A stretch of DNA of 64,000 nucleotides from Tritrichomonas musculus. Its lineage: Eukaryota; Parabasalia; Tritrichomonadida; Tritrichomonadidae. Position 1 is the stretch's first letter. Every line of letters starts with the position of its first letter. A program made the translations under genes and the position numbers. A model generated the notes under the pieces. It saw nothing but the letters and a program-made list of their open reading frames with translations. It made no database searches and was not told the DNA's origin. Where the stretch lies: contig JAPFFF010000039.1 in the NCBI GenBank assembly GCA_039105265.1, positions 744,001 through 808,000 on the forward strand, read 5' to 3'. Positions 60,251 to 64,000 of this stretch are shown here, one piece after another.

Positions 60251-61768
60251 TTAATAGATTTCTGTCAATGATGAACATTCTTCAAAAGCATAATCTCCAA
60301 TTGAAGTTACAGAAGAAAGAATTGTGATTTCTGTCATTGATGAACATCTATTGAAAGCAGAATTTCCAATTGAAATTAAAGAAGAAGGAATTGTGATTTC
60401 TCTCAATGAACGACATAATTCAAAAGCAGAATCTCCAATTGAAGTTACAGAAGAAGGAATTGTGATTTCTCTCAATGATAAACATCCACTGAACATACCA
60501 TTTGTTATCTTTTCTATATTTCCTGATATTGTTAATGATTTAATTCCATCGAAAACATTTAATACAATTTCTGTTACAGAAGAAGAAATTGTGATTTCTC
60601 TCAATGATGAAAATCCTCTGAATGCATAAAAGCCAATTTCTGTTATAGAAGAAGGAATTGTGATTTCTCTCAATGATGAACATCCAGAGAAAGCTTTCCA
60701 TCCAATTTCTGTTACAGAAGAAGGAATTGTGATTTCTGTCAATGATGAGCATCCATTGAAAGCACAATCACCAATTGAAGTAACTGAAGTAGGAATTGAA
60801 ATGTATTTAAGTGAGGCACAATATTCGAAAGCACTTGTTTTTATTGTCTTGATACCTGAATCAATATTAACAATGTCAATAAATTGATTGTTCCGAAACT
60901 TTTTAGAAACTGATTTTGCACCTGATATAAAAATGCGAAGGATTAATTTGGAAATGATATTTTGTTTAATTGAAATTATTTGGTTGAAAATATTATCGAA
61001 TAGTTTTGTTGGATACAATATTTCTATTTCAATATATTCAAATCTTTGTAAAAATTCTATAAAATTTGTTGATTCAAATGATTTATTTAGAAACAGTTTC
61101 TCTGTGTCTTTGAATTTCATTTTGATTTCTTTGTTCATTTTAATTTCTCCATCATTTGCTGAATTGGGTTTATTATATCTGACATTTTGTTTGATAAAGA
61201 AGTATTGAACTTCTGGCGGAAGCCCAGAAAATGATTTATCTTTTTTCATTTTATCAAAAATCTGTAAAAATAATTTGCTTTTTGGGTATCCTTTTCCTTT
61301 CGATAATTGAATAAAATTGATGGCATCAATAATATCTTTATATCCTTCTTCTCCTTTAAAAACCATTTTCCTATATTCGTACATGCATGATGAATCTCCA
61401 AGTTCTGTTCCTCGTTGAAATATCTGACGTGCTTCTTTGAATTCGTTTTCTTTCTTTAAAATTAAACCATAACAAAATGATGTTCTAGCATCACTCTTAT
61501 ATTTGGAAAGGTATTTCTTGGCTCTTTTGAGATCTCGTGTAACAAGTCGGCCTTGAATAAAAATGTTACTCAGATTTAAAGCTGATTCAATGCTGCCTCC
61601 TGAAATAGATCGTTCTAGATATTTAATTCCAAGGTCGATGTTTAGTGGAAAATTATATTTCTCTTCAATCAAAAAAGTGCCAATATAAAATTGTTTGTCA
61701 GCATCGTTTTCTGCTTCAACAACGAGTTTCTGACAACTTTCTACCAATCTCGTCATATTCATTTTCAT
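60251..61768 (-). CDS. Sel1-repeat / BspA-like LRR fusion protein
   Basis: The start is set at the ATG at 61768 (505 codons). The TTG at 61780 and an in-frame stretch back to TAG 61805-61807 suggest that the original gene may have begun further upstream. Residues about 5-190 hold about four Sel1-like repeats (ADKQFYIGTFLIEEKYN, SALNLSNIFIQGRLVTRDLK, then DSSCMYEYRKMVFKGEEGYK). About 200-300 is a linker region found in other trichomonad LRR proteins. About 300-505 are nine BspA-like LRRs (AFSGCSSLREITIPSSVTEI). The last repeat stops short (FEECSSLTEIY), so the 3' end may be truncated too. It joins the two repeat families that otherwise sit in separate genes here. Confidence 0.8.
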   Translation of the reverse strand: MKMNMTRLVESCQKLVVEAENDADKQFYIGTFLIEEKYNFPLNIDLGIKYLERSISGGSIESALNLSNIFIQGRLVTRDLKRAKKYLSKYKSDARTSFCYGLILKKENEFKEARQIFQRGTELGDSSCMYEYRKMVFKGEEGYKDIIDAINFIQLSKGKGYPKSKLFLQIFDKMKKDKSFSGLPPEVQYFFIKQNVRYNKPNSANDGEIKMNKEIKMKFKDTEKLFLNKSFESTNFIEFLQRFEYIEIEILYPTKLFDNIFNQIISIKQNIISKLILRIFISGAKSVSKKFRNNQFIDIVNIDSGIKTIKTSAFEYCASLKYISIPTSVTSIGDCAFNGCSSLTEITIPSSVTEIGWKAFSGCSSLREITIPSSITEIGFYAFRGFSSLREITISSSVTEIVLNVFDGIKSLTISGNIEKITNGMFSGCLSLREITIPSSVTSIGDSAFELCRSLREITIPSSLISIGNSAFNRCSSMTEITILSSVTSIGDYAFEECSSLTEIY

Positions 61769-61793
61769 TAAACAATCCAAATTTTCGAAACAA

Positions 61794-61831
61794 TAAATTT
61801 TGGACTTCTACATCAATCACAAAGAATAATA
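61794..61831. repeat. 38-bp direct repeat, copy 1
   Basis: AATAAATT.TGGACTTCTACA continuing to AAAGAATAATA. It recurs at 62204-62241 with one mismatch. It lies just before the start of the Sel1-BspA gene. Confidence 0.9.
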
Positions 61832-62203
61832 ATAAAGGGTTCGGAAAAATTAATTTACGACGGAAAAAACTGTATACGCAAACTTTTTCTCATAATAGAA
61901 AAGGATTTGAGCCCCGAGATTTTTGATATAAATGTATAACATAGATCTACATGTTGAATGAAATATGATGGAAAATAATAAAATTTAAACTTACTTTTGT
62001 TGCATAATTGTCTTAAAAAAACCAATCCATTCAAAAAGTTCAAAGAGAAAATGATCGTTGATCATAATAATAAAAACATGATTTAAAATTAATGCCGGTT
62101 CATAAAAACTATAATTATTTAAAAATATTGTGTATTTGCTGAGATATTGAAAAATGAACTACACCCTTAAGCTTTTTTTAAATACAATTGTTTTCTTTAA
62201 TAA

Positions 62204-62241
62204 TAAATTATGGACTTCTACATCAATCACAAAGAATAATA
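62204..62241. repeat. 38-bp direct repeat, copy 2
   Basis: Partner of 61794-61831 at a distance of 410 bases. The segment between is AT-rich and has no gene; it may be a tandem-duplication scar or an insertion. Confidence 0.9.
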
Positions 62242-62312
62242 TAATAATATATAAAATCATTCTGGTCACAAATTTGAAAAGAAATAGTTGAAAAGATTTT
62301 TATTTTATTGAA

Positions 62313-64000
62313 TTATAGAGAAAAAATATCACCTAAACCTTCATAAAATAAAGAATTGATGGTTTGCCTTCTATCTTTTATTTCTATTGTTTCTTTTATT
62401 TTTTGATTTTCAATTTTATCTCCATAATAGACAAGATTAACATTTCTTATATGACAAAACAATTTCTCATAAAACGTTGGATTTTCTAATCTATATTTTT
62501 TGATTATTTTTATTACCTTGCTTACAAAGAATTCTTTACGTATAATCTCAATTCCTTCATAATTAGTTGGCTTAATAAATGGATTTATTTTAATTTGTTT
62601 TATAAGAAATTCTTTGTTTTTTCTTTTATTTGATCTTATTGATTTATATATTTTTTTTAATTCATTTTCAATTTCAGAAATCTGATGATTTTTAAATTTT
62701 TTTATAACAACTAAACTTAAAAGTTTAATTGAATAAATAATATTTTTGTTGGATGATTGGATTAATAAATTAATAGCACCATCAAGATCAGAAAATCCTG
62801 CTTCTTCATAAAAATAAATATGTGCAAGATTGAACATTGCAACTCTATCTTTTTTCTGATGAATTGCTTCTTTAAGATATTCAATAGCATTATGAATATT
62901 TGGTTTTACACCTTGACCTTTTTTGTAAATGATTCCAAGATTGTTTTTTGCATATTGGTTATAAAAGTTTGATGCTTCTTTAAAATAATGAATTGCTTTA
63001 TTGATATCTTGAGGAACATGTAAACCTTCATAATAAATGCATCCCAAATGGAACTGTGCATCTGAATTACCATTTTCAGCAGACAGTGTAAAATAATAAA
63101 TTCCTTTATTAATATTTCTACTACAATGCTCTCCATCAGAAAAAATACGTCCAAGATAATATGAAGCTCGTGGTTCTTCAACTGCAGCAAGTTGGAAATA
63201 ATGAATCGCATTCTCAATGTCTCGTTTTACATATAGCCCTTCAAAATAAATAAGACCAAGATTAAACAGAGCATTTTTATTGCTCTGATTCGCAGCAATT
63301 GTAAAATAATGAATTGCTTTGGCAATATCTTGTTGAACATAACATCCATTATAATAAATGGATCCAAGATTATTTAATGCATCTGATTCTTTTTGATCTG
63401 CTGCTAATGAATAATAATAAATTCCTTTGTTGATATCTCGTTGAACATATTTCCCAGTTGTATAAATATCTCCAAGAATCAATTGCGAGTCGGAGTGATT
63501 TTGATTCGCTGCTGATGTCAAATAATTAATTGCTAGACAAATATCTTTCGCAACATAATTCCCAGTCAAATAAATAATTCCTAGAATGTATTGTGATTCT
63601 GCGTGATTTTGCTTTGCTGCTAGTGAATAATAATAAATTGCTTTATTAATATCACGAGAAAAGAATTCTTCCGAATAATAAATTTCACCAAGTTTAAATT
63701 GTGCTTCTATTATATTTTTTTTAGCCGCAATTTGTAAATATAGAATTCCTTTATCTATATTTTGTATTCCACCGATTTCATTTATATAAATAATGCCTAG
63801 ATTATATATTGCTGTTAAATTGTTTTGATTTGCTGCAAGCTGGAAATAATGAATTGCTTTTGTCATATTTCGTGGAACATCTTTACCTGAATAATAAATG
63901 ATGCCAAGAAAGCATTGAGCATCTGAGTCATTCTTATCTGCTGCTTGTGAAAAGTAATGAATTGCCTTATCAATATCTTTCGAAACATACAATCCTTCAT
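62313..64000 (-). CDS. Sel1-repeat protein, 5' end outside the window
   Basis: The frame is open to the last base of the window (…EGLYVSKDIDKAIHYF), so the start lies beyond 64000. The 561 visible codons contain about eleven Sel1-like repeats (AQFKLGEIYYSEEFFSRDIN, then SLAAKQNHA), more diverged from one another than in the gene at 53548. The C-terminal domain (YNQYAKNNLGIIYKKGQGV, then NLAHIYFYEEAGFSDLDGAI, NLLIQSSNK) matches that of the kinase-Sel1 gene, so a kinase domain is expected upstream of the window. That is a prediction, not an observation. A short basic region near the end (SIRSNKRKNKEF) is seen. Confidence 0.9.
   Translation of the reverse strand, partial: EGLYVSKDIDKAIHYFSQAADKNDSDAQCFLGIIYYSGKDVPRNMTKAIHYFQLAANQNNLTAIYNLGIIYINEIGGIQNIDKGILYLQIAAKKNIIEAQFKLGEIYYSEEFFSRDINKAIYYYSLAAKQNHAESQYILGIIYLTGNYVAKDICLAINYLTSAANQNHSDSQLILGDIYTTGKYVQRDINKGIYYYSLAADQKESDALNNLGSIYYNGCYVQQDIAKAIHYFTIAANQSNKNALFNLGLIYFEGLYVKRDIENAIHYFQLAAVEEPRASYYLGRIFSDGEHCSRNINKGIYYFTLSAENGNSDAQFHLGCIYYEGLHVPQDINKAIHYFKEASNFYNQYAKNNLGIIYKKGQGVKPNIHNAIEYLKEAIHQKKDRVAMFNLAHIYFYEEAGFSDLDGAINLLIQSSNKNIIYSIKLLSLVVIKKFKNHQISEIENELKKIYKSIRSNKRKNKEFLIKQIKINPFIKPTNYEGIEIIRKEFFVSKVIKIIKKYRLENPTFYEKLFCHIRNVNLVYYGDKIENQKIKETIEIKDRRQTINSLFYEGLGDIFSL

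Overview
The window looks like nuclear DNA of a trichomonad protist, most likely a Tritrichomonas-type species. The signs are very AT-rich intergenic DNA with long A/T homopolymers, intronless genes, BspA-like leucine-rich repeat (LRR) proteins built on an IPSSVTSIG-type repeat, TKL-type kinases, Sel1-repeat kinases, an R2R3 Myb protein, DUF3447-like ankyrin proteins, and many stop codons that overlap TAAA. The species call is inference; nothing in the window proves it.

Layout. 1-5.2 kb: a tandem array of BspA-like genes (one cut by the window edge, one whole, one a relic) that also holds a GC-rich fold-back element and its decayed second copy. 5.2-11.7 kb: a giant coiled-coil gene. 13.9-15.8 kb: a long-chain acyl-CoA synthetase. 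15.9-17.5 kb: a frame-broken kinase with a discoidin-like tail. 17.7-21.2 kb: two more BspA-like genes, the second decayed at its 3' end. 21.4-28.7 kb: a gene-poor region of dead DNA transposons, inverted repeats and A/T runs. 29.2-33.7 kb: a kinase, a three-helix membrane protein and an R2R3 Myb protein.

34.9-42.5 kb: an 806-bp duplication that carries tRNA-Gln and the front of a TKL-like kinase. In the left copy the tRNA is sound but the kinase is spliced onto a foreign, broken tail. In the right copy the kinase is whole but the tRNA acceptor stem is damaged. A BTB-like/coiled-coil/glycine-rich gene lies between them. 43.3-47.2 kb: a HECT ubiquitin ligase. 48.2-49.5 kb: a BTB-like/discoidin gene. 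50.3-52.9 kb: a broken ankyrin-BspA gene. 53.5-57.1 kb: a kinase with an atypical DFD motif and a highly uniform Sel1 array. 58.0-59.7 kb: a secreted or ER-directed short-chain dehydrogenase with a zinc-ribbon tail. 60.3-64 kb: a Sel1-BspA fusion and another Sel1 gene cut by the window edge.

There is no operon logic. The gene set combines surface or adhesion candidates (BspA-like), signalling (kinases, Myb), ubiquitin transfer and lipid activation. The recurring theme is module shuffling: LRR, Sel1, discoidin, BTB, coiled-coil and kinase units occur in several combinations, and a number of the resulting genes are broken. All homology calls come from reading motifs by eye; no search was run. 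Starts were moved to the first plausible ATG where an open frame began at TTG or GTG.
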